From Adiantum capillus-veneris (taxonomy: Eukaryota; Streptophyta; Polypodiopsida; Polypodiales; Pteridaceae), in assembly GCA_014529385.2 (NCBI GenBank), contig CM043960.1, positions 33,690,396 to 33,754,395 on the forward strand: a DNA stretch of 64,000 bases, given 5' to 3'. A model generated the notes under the pieces. It was given only the letters and a program-made list of their open reading frames with translations, was not told where the DNA came from and did no database searches. Made by a program: the position numbers and the translations under genes. Within the stretch, counting starts at the first letter, position 1. Every line of letters starts with the position of its first letter. Positions 1 to 10,539 of this stretch are shown piece after piece.

Positions 1-254
1 ATTTTCATTCTACAGCCATATAAATGCAACCCATCTTGACATGTGTACTATCTATTGATTCCATACATAATTACTCCACTCATAGCTCTTCCTTAATAGT
101 ATGAAATCCAATACAATTCTCCCAACATACCATTTACATCGAACACTATGCATGGGACAAGGGAAGGAGAGTAGGAGATGCATCGCTAGGACTTGCAACC
201 TCAACGCCATCCATAGAAATTGGACCATCAAAATCATTAGGGGATTCTTACTTG

Positions 255-524
255 ACCTTCATCTCTATCAATTTCATATTCAAATCATTTGTATTCCCAT
301 TTGCACCATGCCCTTAGACCCTTAACCAAACTGACAAAAGCAGGGAGGTCTTACCACATATATCATCATGGGAGTATCTATACATGTGCACCTTCATCTC
401 TATCAATTTCATATTCAAATCATTTGTATTCCCATTTGCACCATGCCCTTAGACCCTTAACCAAACCGACAAAAGCAGGGTGGTCTTACCACTTATATCA
501 TCATGGGAGTATCTATACATGTAC
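255..524. repeat. Tandem duplication, 135-bp unit x2
   Basis: Two adjacent copies of a 135-bp unit (255-389 and 390-524) start at the same words (ccttcatctctatcaa) and run in register to (gtatctatacatgt). They differ at only a few positions (cagggagg versus cagggtgg, aaactgac versus aaaccgac). Small ORFs here simply read through the repeat and I do not treat them as genes. The rest of 1-254 shows nothing recognisable. Confidence 0.9.
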
Positions 525-659
525 AAGACTTATTGATTGTGATAACATAAAGAAACTAGAAAACTAAAGGACATCACTTTTGACTAGGACCATTTGTGTT
601 TCAACATTTCCGTCAAAAGTTTATCTGACTTTTGCTCTTCTTGAAACACTTGTTGAAAG

Positions 660-1340
660 GATGGCTAGTCTTACCTCAATGAATACAAGGATTTTTGGTG
701 AAGAAATCCTTTGTTTGGATGATTATTTTGTCCAAAAATTGCAAAAGATCTAGTACTAGGTGGATGGTCTTGTTGAAGTTGATGTAGAAGTGCATCCATT
801 GGCTGTATATATTGTGGAAACCATAAAAGAAGTAGCACAAGATGCTCTTTTCTCCTCTTCCTATAAAGAATTTACAATGCCATCCAAAGAAGGTGGATTA
901 TATTTTTTCTTCAAGATAGTCACAACTTTACAAAACTTAGTAGGTAAGCTATTAAGTAAAATGACAATAAGATCTTTGTCAGGTACTGGAGCTTCAACAT
1001 ATACTAGCTGGGTTCTTATGCTCTTTAACCTATTATCTAATGCTTCTATATATATTCATCATCATGCATGGTTAAAGAATACAATTCCATATTTAAGATC
1101 ATTTTAGAATATTTGGCTTTGGCACCAAAAAGAGTTTCTTATTCTATTTAGGATTTTCTTAAAGATGTGATATCATATAAACAATGAATAAAATCATCCT
1201 CAAGGGAAGTTAGAATAATACCAAGTGCATGCTCATCTTTCATTGTTGTTCGGCGGTGGATAAACCTCAAGTGACTGCAATCGTTGTTCCTACTTCTTCT
1301 GTTGAAAGAGGCTTAACAACACTCCATATATTTTTTTGCA
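660..1340 (+). pseudogene. Possible relic of a hAT-like transposase
   Basis: A 115-residue open frame at 760-1107 has no motif I recognise. Downstream at about 1255-1320, one frame reads a stretch containing PTSSVERGL, which resembles the C-terminal dimerisation block of hAT transposases (a run like SSxxCERxFS). No zinc finger, RNase H-like catalytic core or terminal inverted repeats were found. It could equally be chance similarity; confidence is low. No promoter or polyA signal was identified. Confidence 0.2.
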
Positions 1341-2572
1341 TGAGGTACCCCTTGACTTTGATTTTCCAGGTATGAAATCTAGACCCATGACACATTAGGA
1401 AGATAATGGGGTCTGGGAGGGCCTCTTTATTTGGCACTTTAAGAGAGTCAACCCTCTAGTATTAAGAAAGCAATCAAAGGATGGCTTTTGAAATCAAACA
1501 AGCAAAACGACTAGTTTATTTGAATTCAAATTTCCCCCCAAAAATAAAATTCAAAATTTAGCGAGCAAAACCATATCATGTAGCATATCTATACAAAGAG
1601 CTCGGTGTGTAGATTACTGTTCTACAATCTCCTCTCAAATCAGAGAGTTATGAAACGCCAAAATCATAAAACTGTCCACCCTCTTTTTTGGGGGGAGAGT
1701 GCATCCTTTGACCACTCTTACACACCCACCATTCTTGCACACATGGCATGCATCTAATTTTCAAAATGTTAATCACCTCCATAATCTCATGGCAAATATA
1801 GAGGCCCTCCTAGACCCCATCCTCTTCCTAATGTTTGTCCATTTTGGATGCCATGTTTGATGACGTCAAACTCATACCAAAATTCTTGGAAAAAACAACT
1901 TTTTATTGAGATGCTAGATCTCTTTATTAGGAATTTGAGAATGAATCATAGCAAAATGTTGATTCAGTTGGTTGGTGATATTGAACGTAAAAGATTTAAG
2001 ACAATTTGAATTTGTTGAAGCTAAAGAAAAGCTATTGATTTGGCCACTTGGTAAGGCCAAGGTTTCAAAAGGTGTGGAGACCATAAGTTAAAGTTATCTT
2101 GTCAATGTGAATACAAGACTAAAAAAAGACATTGCTTCTGCAGAGAGTGTGAGCAAGAAGAAGAGGCTTGTTCATCTCTCTTGCAGTATGCACTAGACAA
2201 GGAATTTAGGGACTTGTAGTGTAGAAAATATCTCCCAAGGCCTAGGTGATGACCTATTTGATGCATTCCTTACAAGCTTTTTATGCAAGTCAATTATCCT
2301 CCTCTCCCTCGTAAGTGGTTGCTTCTGTGGGTGTCCTAAGACGAGGTTATGAGGATATGATGGAAACCATGGCTCTGTTGCACCACCATAAGACTCTCCT
2401 CTGCAACCTTGAGTGTTGTTATCTTCTTGCTTTTGATATATCTTTATTGTGCTCAAATCTGGTCCCACAAGATCAAGTCTCCAAGACATTGCACCAAAGC
2501 TCTAATACCATTGTTAACATCAAGGTAGCTATGGCAAGTGAAAAAGGGGAAGCTCTATGAGAGAGAAACAAG

Positions 2573-2576
<4 letters not shown>
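1341..2576. other. Non-coding stretch, no gene seen
   Basis: AT-rich sequence with only short overlapping ORFs on both strands (for example 2193-2489 minus and 2315-2560 plus, antisense to each other). No domain, repeat boundary or RNA gene is visible. Confidence 0.5.
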
Positions 2577-2613
<37 letters not shown>

Positions 2614-2750
2614 GGTTGACAAAAACTCCATGCTATAATATATTATCAGTGATGATCTCCTTTACATGATATATAGGACTTGGTTGAAAAAACATACATG
2701 CTCTAATATATTATTAGTGATGATCTCTTTTACATGATATATATAGAGGT
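2577..2750. repeat. (GA)n microsatellite followed by a 68-bp tandem repeat x2
   Basis: A pure GA run occupies about 2577-2611. It is followed by two copies of a ~68-bp unit beginning ttggttga at 2612 and 2680, each containing gtgatgatctc and tttacatgatatata. The copies have drifted by several substitutions. Confidence 0.8.
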
Positions 2751-3558
2751 AGAAAGGATCACTATAGTTTGCATGCATGCTCCAAAGAAAGGAGTGGTGT
2801 GTGTGAGTGCTCTGACAAGGCATGTTATCATAGGCTAGATGGGCTTGAACCCAAAATTTATCACACGTTTCAACCCTATTTTGAGCATTGATTGAAGAGG
2901 CAATAACATATAATCATGAGATCAACATTTGACTTTGTACTCTTCTCAACACTGAGTCAACGGTGGAACCCTCATTCGTAGCAAGTATAGGTGCATCTTT
3001 ACCACCACACTCATCCTCGTTGCCATGAGTAGCCCATTTGCATCCTTGTGACCATTATCAATAGCCATCTTCTCAATCCCATCTAATGTTGATGCATGTG
3101 ACTCCTCATCCATCAACAGTGCTAGCTACAATCCCCTACTAAAATCCACTTACACACTCAATTCCAACCCCAAATTACCTAGTCCAAGCATATTTTCATG
3201 AGGATTCCCCTTATCAAGAGGCCCACCCACAATCATACTTTCAGTCTCATTATACAAGCCAAAGTAGCCTTTACTACCAATATCCATTGACATATGTGTA
3301 TGAACAACAAGTGCATTATCATGTGATGTTTGCAACTTGCTTGGAGCATCCGCATTGAAGTGCATTATTATATCATCCTTTTTTGGCCTTGCTTTTTGTG
3401 AAAGCTTCTTTGTAGGGTCCAAGTTCAAAGATTTTTATCCAAGACATGTGCTTGGATGAGTGTTTTGCCCTGACACTGCTGGTTTTTCCTTGATCCTAAT
3501 TTTGGGGATCAATCAAATGAATAATGTTAGGGAGCAAGTTATTAACAAGGATTTTATT
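2751..3558. other. Non-coding flank of element A
   Basis: No supported gene. The longest frame (3150-3428 minus, 92 codons) has no recognisable domain. The last bases before element A are its target site, GACGT at 3559-3563. Confidence 0.5.
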
Positions 3559-4038
3559 GACGTTGTAAGGTTTCCAGTGTTCGAAACCTTCAAAACTGTA
3601 CTAAGCTTGAAAAACTTAATGAAAAATACTATTGAGGAACTCCAAACACTATTAATTTTGGTATTTTTGGAATTATAAGCAGAGCTTTACTATGTCTAGA
3701 AATTTTCAGAATCTGATTCCGATAAAAACGGGAACAGTTACGGGACCTGGAAAATTACCATAGAAATTTAATTAATAACAAAAATTGGATGGTTTCATTT
3801 TAATCATTAGCAAAGACTTCTTTACACTAAGGTTCTAGAGTTAAATAGGAAATTTCAAATTTCATCATGAAAAATCTGTAAAAATCAAACAGGCAAATTC
3901 TGGAAGGTATGGGGTGAGTGTGGAAGCTGTGGAAACTTGCCAGGGGTAGTGATGGCAAAAAAATGCGCCATTTTCAAGCAGGGGGGGCTGCTTGGACTAG
4001 GGGAAGCTACCAAAAGCTGCCAGATGCTCAGAAAAAGC

Positions 4039-4047
4039 TATAAATAG
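4039..4047 (+). promoter_or_regulatory. TATA box of element A 5' LTR
   Basis: TATAAATAG lies inside the 5' LTR, about 475 bp from its start, in a plausible U3/R position. The corresponding site in the 3' LTR (about 11019) reads TATAGATAG, so the two LTRs differ at the core promoter. Confidence 0.6.
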
Positions 4048-4489
4048 GACCATTCTCTTCATATTTTGTTAGACTCGGAGCCTTGAGAATTTCTCTCTCA
4101 TCTAGGGAGAAACACTACGCAAAAATCATTAGAGTTAAATCTCTAATTGATTAACCCTAACGGTAATTAACCTAATCCTTCTTAATTAGTAAGGTTAGAT
4201 TAAGATAAATGGTTAATTATTCAAAGATTAGGCCTATATGTGCTTCTTAAACCTCTTTAAATTAATTAATCTCTGTTGATTATTATAAATTAGCTTAGTA
4301 ATACTAAGCTGATTATTTATCCTCTCCTATTAGGGCTGAAATTAGCCAATTTAACCATGAATTAATGGTAAAAATATTAATTAGGATTATATTAAGTTGA
4401 ATTATTTATCAGAGATACATTAGACATTTATTAATCTAGGAAAATTATTCTATAATTTTTTGAGAAGTTTTCCTAATTAATTAGGCCTA

Positions 4490-5410
4490 ATTACTCTATT
4501 TTTTGAACACTTTTAATAGAGAAAATTAGTAAATGTAATTCAAATTCTTGCATATAATTATCAGTGGTTAACTAAGTGTTCAATAACTTGTGATAATTAG
4601 GAGAAGTTCAGAAAGTTAATTTAGATAATTATTTTAGCTAAAATACCTTGTTTTTTGAGAAATTTTAATAGGGGAAATTAGTAAATGGAATTCAAATTCT
4701 TCCATATAATTATCAGTGGTTAATTATGTGTTCAATAATCCATGATAATTAGGAGAGATTCAGAAAGTTAATTTAGCTAATTATTTGAGCTAAAATACCC
4801 TGTTTTTGGAGCAATTTTAATAGGGGAAATTAGTAAATGGAATTCAAATGCTTCCATATAATTATCAGTGGTTAATTAGGTGTTCAATAACCCGTGATAA
4901 TTAGGAGAAGTTCAGACAGTTAATTTAGCTAAAATACCCTGTTTTTGAGAAATTTTAATAGGGGAAATTAGTAAATGGAATTCAAATGCTTCCATATAAT
5001 TATCAGTGGTTAATTAAGTGTTCAAGACCTGTGATAATTAGGAGAAGTTCAGAAAGTTAATTTAGCTAATTACTTTAGCTAAAATACACTGTTTTTTGAG
5101 CAATTTTAATAGGGGAAATTAGTAAATGAAATTTAAACACTTCCAGATAATTATCAGTGGTTAATTAGGTGTTCAAGAACTCGTGATAATAAGGAGAAGT
5201 TCAAGAAGTTAATTTAGCTAAATATTTTAGCTAAAATACCCTATTTTTTTAACAATCTTAATAGGGGAATTTAGTAAATAGAATTCAAATACTTCCATAT
5301 AATTATCAGTGGTTAATTAAGTGTTCAAGTACCCGTGATAATTAGGAGAAGTTCAGAAAGTTAATTTAGCTAATTACTTTAGCTAAAATACTCTATTTTT
5401 TGAGAAATTT
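4490..5410. repeat. ~150-bp tandem array in element A 5' LTR, about 7 units
   Basis: Each unit contains the words ttttaataggggaaattagtaa, aattatcagtggttaatta and gtgataattagga in the same order, at starts near 4500, 4650, 4802, 4948, 5093, 5245 and 5397. Units differ by scattered substitutions and short deletions, so the array is old relative to the insertion but is kept in both LTRs. Confidence 0.88.
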
Positions 5411-5482
5411 AAATAAGGAAAATTAGTAAATAGATTTAAATTGAATTGAGATCTTTATCAAAGGTTTATCAGACCTTACAAG

Positions 5483-5494
5483 TGGTATCAGAGC
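5483..5494 (+). other. Primer binding site of element A
   Basis: TGGTATCAGAGC starts two bases after the 5' LTR ends. This is the standard initiator tRNA-Met primer site of plant LTR retrotransposons and fixes the orientation of the element as plus. Confidence 0.92.
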
Positions 5495-5583
5495 ATGGTT
5501 TAATAAGGTCCTGACCTTAGAAGGGTAAAAGTTGGGAAATAGGCATAAGTTGTATTGCATTTTTAATTATAGTATATTGTGAA

Positions 5584-5934
5584 ATGAGAATTTCCCTATC
5601 AATACAGGAAAATATCCGCCAAGCTTACCAAAAGTTTGTGATTTTCAACATCATGTTCGAGGCTGCTTGCAGCTCCAACAACTTTGTACTTCGCAAGAGA
5701 ATCATGCAATTGTTAGATTTAATGTTTTCCCCTCCTCCTACATGGGGAATCAGCTGGTCACAGTTTGGCGAAATTTTCCTAATTGATGCGGGACAGTTAG
5801 AAGGGTTGAAACTCAATCTAAAAAGACTCAAGTGGGCAGAAACACTTCGGACCATCGAAGTTTTCTTCTTTAGTGGGACTGAAGATCCAAATCATACCAT
5901 TGTGGTAGATGGGGTAGAAGTGTTACAGAATTAG
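5584..5934 (+). CDS. Leader ORF or N-terminal Gag segment of element A
   Basis: A 116-codon frame starts 89 bp after the PBS, in the same reading phase as the gag ORF at 6442. It ends in TAG at 5932-5934. No domain is recognised. The shared phase suggests it was the N-terminal part of a longer Gag before stops accumulated between 5935 and 6303; a short leader ORF is the alternative. An antisense ORF (5625-5855) is its shadow. Confidence 0.4.
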   Translation: MRISLSIQENIRQAYQKFVIFNIMFEAACSSNNFVLRKRIMQLLDLMFSPPPTWGISWSQFGEIFLIDAGQLEGLKLNLKRLKWAETLRTIEVFFFSGTEDPNHTIVVDGVEVLQN

Positions 5935-6303
5935 TGGGTCTATGATCAGGTAGCCACAATAATATAGGGCTAGGTAGGATCAGGCCCATGAGGGTAGGCC
6001 CAAGGTTTAGGGGACCAAAAGACATCATCTTTTTTTGATCCCCTGTCAGACCCACCAGTGGTAAAGAGGTTGTTGATTTAGGGAATCACACATTGTATAT
6101 AGTATGAGCCCATCTTGTACATAGTATGAGTCAGTGTTGTATCAACCTTTGTATATACCATGGTTTTATGACATGCTTGTGTAGTTAAATTGAAATGTTT
6201 TTAATGATTGTCAGATTCTATTTTTAGTGTGTTAAAAAGTATATAAATTAGAGAACTGCATGACAAAACAAAAGAAGTATAAACACTAAAACATCTTCAT
6301 TAA

Positions 6304-7977
6304 TTACAAACTCAGGGAATTGCCAAAAGTCTCTATACTCCCACCCAGGAAAAGAAACTACTGTTAAAACAAGTTCAACTCCCAACTTTCAAGGGAGAAG
6401 GAACCAATTTAGAACGTGATGCCGAAGCATGGCTCGACGCCATGGATGATTATTTCTTGGCAGCAAAAACTGCTTCAGAAAATCAAGCAATATTAGGAAT
6501 GTTCCGGCTCACCGGAGATGCCAAACTCTGGTGGAAACAATACTGTAGAGATAATCCTTCCATTAGTCCCTCTTGGGAAAGAATGAAGCAGGTAGTGAAA
6601 GAAAGATATATTCCTCCAGCTCACCAAGCTATCAAGATGAACGAGTTCTTCGCCCTCAAACAGTTAGGACTTACTTTGGAAGAGTATTACACCAAATATG
6701 TGTCTTTACGACGATACGCACCACCAATGACTATGGAACAACAGATTGCTCGCTTTTGTCAGGGTTTAAATAAACCCTTGAGCAACCGGCTGGAAGCTAT
6801 GAGACCCACCTCTATTCAAGATGCTCTTCTAAGAGCTAAACCACTTGCAGCGGAAGGGAACCCTCCTGCCAGGAACTATTACAACTACAATAACTCTAGA
6901 GGAAGATCAAGGGGGAATTATAATCAAGGAGGTCAACGAAGGACAGTGTCAGCTGCAGCCACCATAGAGCAGACTTTTTCGAACATAAGATGCTATGGGT
7001 GCAATAGAATGGGACACTACAGGAGTCAATGTCCTGAGGGGCAAAATCCTCAAACTGCTACCGGAACTTCTCAGACTCAAATAGGACAAGGGAATAATCA
7101 AAGAGGTAGAGGCAATAGAGGACGAGGCAGAGGAAGAGGTAGAGGAGCCAGAACTTATGATGCATTAGGAGAACCTACATTGCAGGATGAGGAAGATGAA
7201 AGAGCTACTCTTTTTTCCGCCATTGATAATCCTGGAGCTCGACAACAGTACGCGGTCATCCAAACCACTGCAAACAGAGAAGGTGAACAATTTGAACTAC
7301 TTATAGATTGTGGCAACACACACTCTTTTCTCTCCCCTAAATGTTTAAGAAAACTTAAATTGAACCAATATCCTACCAAGAAATTAGTAGTAGAATTAGC
7401 AAATGGGAAAGAGGTTCTATCTCAATTTACAGCTAGGAAAGTTGAGTTTGAACTAGGGGGAACCCTGACTTCATCCTACTTTCGAACTCTTCCAGTAGGA
7501 ATCTATGATGGTATCCTAGGAATGGATTGGCTAATCAAAAATCAAGCCCAAATTCACTGTGCTCAAGGGAACTCAACCTTCAAAAATCACTTCGGTGAAG
7601 AAACATTAGTACAAGGATTAAATGGGAAACCTAAGGCTCATTTAGTCAAGGCTAGCCGACTTCTAAAGGGGTTACGTAAAGGGAAACAGATCTTTGTAGT
7701 AAAACTTAACAAGGCAGATGATTCAAGGGACAACCCAACTCCAGAATGGCTTAAAGAATTTTCGGATATATTTTCGGAAGATCTTTCGAATTTACCTCCT
7801 CCCAGAGATATAGACCACGAAATTGAAACCTTTCCAGGTAGTGAACCAATTTCAAGAAGACCCTACAAAATGTCCCTCCCTGAAGCTATTGAATTAAAAG
7901 AACAACTTCGTCAGCTTATTGAGCAGGGATTCATAAGACCAAGCATTTCACCTTGGGGAGCACCTGTTCTATTCTAG
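6304..7977 (+). pseudogene. Element A gag-protease (broken gag-pol)
   Basis: The open frame starts at 6304 and the first in-frame ATG is at 6442, inside the Gag domain (WLDAMDDYF), so the annotated 511-codon ORF lacks its true N-terminus. The retrotransposon Gag domain covers roughly residues 1-130 of the ORF (LTGDAKLWWKQY, QGLNKPLSNRLEAMRP). A CCHC zinc knuckle follows (CYGCNRMGHYRSQC, about residues 184-197) and then a GRGRGRGRG-rich linker. The aspartic protease site reads LIDCGNTHSF where the family normally has DSG or DTG, so the active site is probably damaged. The frame ends at TAG 7975-7977, just at the start of RT, and pol resumes in the same phase. Confidence 0.88.
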
Positions 7978-9111
7978 AAGAAGAAGGACGGATCCTTACG
8001 TCTCTGCATTGATTATAGGGGGCTTAACCAGGTATCAGTAAAGAATAAGTACCCCATTCCTCGCATCGATGAATTGCTTGACAGGTTACATGGAGCCAAG
8101 GTATTCACAAAAATTGATCTCAGATCAGGTTACCACCAAATCCAGATTAAGGAGGCAGATATTTACAAAACTGCTTTCAACACCCGATGTGGGCATTATG
8201 AATTCATAGTGATGCCCTTTGGCCTTACAAATGCTCCAGCCACTTTTAACCGTCTCATGCAAGATATATTTAGAGAATATATGGATGATTTTGTGTTGGT
8301 GTTTTTTGATGATATCCTGGTATATTCTAAGGATGAAAAAGATCATGAAGACCATGTACGTAAAGTACTCCATCTTCTACGCCAACATCAGTTATATGCC
8401 AATATGAGTAAATGTGTGTTCTCCACACCAGAAGTTAGTTATCTTGGTTTTATAATCAACCCTGAAGGAATTTCAGTAGACCCCGCAAAGGTTAAAGATA
8501 TAATAGACTGGCCACAACCCAAAATAGTCAGTGAGATTAGAGGATTTTTGGGCATTACAGGATTGTATAGAATCTTTGTCAAAGATTATGGAGTTATCGT
8601 CGCTCCCTTGACGCAGTTACTTAAAAAGTTAGCCAAACTTACCTGGGGGAAAGAATAGGAAGATTGTTTCTTCAAACTAAAACAAAATCTCACATCAGCT
8701 CCCGTACTCAAACTTCCGGACTTCACTCAAGAGTTTGAAGTAGTAACAGATGCCAGCGGTCTTGCTATAGGAGGAGTCTTAAACCAAGAAGGTAGACCAG
8801 TCGCCTTTACCTCGCGAAAATTAAGAATCCACGAGCTGAACTATCCAACTCACGATTTGGAACTTTTAGCTGTCATCCATGCTCTAAAACTTTGGAGGCA
8901 TTACCTTCTAGGAGGAAAATTTCAATTGATCACCGATCATCAGAGTTTAAAATGGATTTTCTCACAAGCAACACTCAACATGAGGCAGAGAAGATGGATT
9001 GAACTATTACAGGAATATGACTTTGAGATAAAGTATAAACCGGGGAAAGAGAATGTGGTTGCTGACGCTCTTAGCCGTAAGGTTTTTCTTGGGGCTATTT
9101 CCACAATTGAC
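7978..9111 (+). pseudogene. Element A reverse transcriptase and RNase H
   Basis: Same phase as the gag ORF. RT blocks are clear: [29 protein letters not shown], and the catalytic block FFDDILVY (about 8303-8325), keeping both aspartates. RNase H follows with VTDASG, a DLELLAVI helix carrying the glutamate and ITDHQSL, ending at VADALSRK (about 9082). A TAG at 8656-8658 interrupts the RT/RNase H connection; a single C-to-T change from CAG would explain it. The chromodomain downstream places it in the chromovirus clade. Confidence 0.9.
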
Positions 9112-10230
9112 AATCCCATCCTCTACAAGGTTAAAGAAGCTTCCTTGAAAGATAAGGATTATCAAAAACTTTTACAGGTTATCAATCAACAGGATTTAAA
9201 AGAAAAAGAGAAAGACAAAATCAAGGATTATTCACTGGAAGAGGGGCTTCTCTATTATAAGTATCGGCTTTATATTCCTAAAAATCCAATATTAAAGGAG
9301 TTAATCCTTTATGAAGGACATAATGCTCCAGTTGCCGGCCATCCCGGCTATGCAAAGACCCTTAATGCCATAAGGAAAAGCTATTTATAGCCAGGAATGA
9401 AAGGAGATATACTTCGCTACATCAGACAATGTCTTTCCTGTCAAAGGATTAAGGCTGAACGGGTAATGATGCCAGGAAAACTTCAACCTCTGGACATTTC
9501 TCAGATGAAGTGGGAACTCATTAGCATGGACTTTGTAACAGGATTTCCCACTGTTCAAGGGGGTTACGACTCCATTATGGTGGTAGTGGATATGTTGACT
9601 AAAGTCTCCCACTTGATGCCTGTAAAAACAACTTACACTGCATCAGACATAAGCCGTCTCTTTATCAAAGAGATCTTCAGATTGCACGGGCTTCCTAAGA
9701 GAATAGTCAGTGACAGAGATGCAAAATTCACTTCAAAATTTTGGAAAGCTTTATTTGAATCCTTAGGAACGCAGCTATGTTTCAGTACATCCTATCACAC
9801 CCAGACAGACGGCCAGATAGAAAGAGTAAACCAAGTCATTGAAGACATCCTTAGAGCCTATTGTGGTAGAGAACCCCGAAAATGGATCCAATTTCTTCCT
9901 TTGGTGGAATTCGCCTATAACTCTTCCTTTCATCAAAGCATTGGGATGTCACCATTCAATGCTCTTTATGGGCATGAGTGTATATCACCCCTAAACTTTT
10001 CTGATCCTACTACAAGGGTAGAAGCTTCAAAGAAAATGTTGGAGGAAATGGAAGCCCAAACCAAAGCCATAAGGCAAGACATTCAGGCAGCCAAGGATCG
10101 CCAGAAACAGTATGCTGATCAAAAACGGTCTGATCAAGTTTTCAAACAAGGAGATAAAGTATTCCTAAGGGTTCGGCCAAAAAGAAGCACTCTATCCTTG
10201 GGAAAATACAAAAAACTAAGCCCAAACTAA
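9112..10230 (+). pseudogene. Element A integrase
   Basis: The HHCC zinc-binding N-terminus is visible (EGHNAPVAGHPG and CLSCQ). A TAG at 9388-9390 lies between the two halves; one G-to-A change from TGG is the simplest origin. The catalytic core has D (SMDFVTGFP), D (VSDRDAKF) and E (GQIERVNQ). The frame stops at 10228-10230 in the C-terminal GPY/F-like region (SLGKYKKLSPN), where about 20 residues seem to be deleted before the next recognisable block in another frame. Confidence 0.9.
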
Positions 10231-10508
10231 AATTACCTGAGCATCTCAAGGTCCATAATGTTTTCCATATCAGTCTTCTAAAACCTTACATCCCAAATCC
10301 AAATCATACTCTGGATGACGAACAAGTTGTAATGCAGAAGCAAGGAATTCTTGAACTTCAACCAGATTGTATTCTCGACACCAGGGAAAGGAGTCTAAGA
10401 AACAGAGTTATCAAAGAATATTTGGTCAAATGAAAGGACTACCCTATCGAGGATGCCACCTGGGAAGATGAAGTATCCCTTCACAAGGATTTTCCCAATT
10501 TCGGTTGA
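10221..10508 (+). pseudogene. Element A C-terminal chromodomain
   Basis: In a frame shifted from the integrase, the sequence reads LKVHNVFHISLLKPY, then ILDTRERSLRNRVIKEYLVK, a TGA at 10431-10433, then KDYPIEDATWED. This is a chromodomain of the chromovirus type, which in the family targets integration to particular chromatin. The TGA replaces the conserved tryptophan of the VKWKxY block (TGG to TGA). The frame terminates at 10506-10508, about 30 bp before the 3' LTR. Confidence 0.85.
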
Positions 10509-10539
10509 GATGAGGACATCTCAAATCCTTAAGTTGGGG

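Larger units (their letters stand above)
3564..5480 (+). repeat. Element A 5' LTR (1917 bp)
   Basis: It begins TGTAAGGTTTCC and ends CCTTACA directly before the PBS. It matches 10540-12309 over its length. The first few bases differ (TGTAAGG here, TGATTATAACG in the 3' LTR), suggesting a small 5-base deletion at the start. It carries the promoter, a leader and a tandem array in its second half. Confidence 0.93.
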
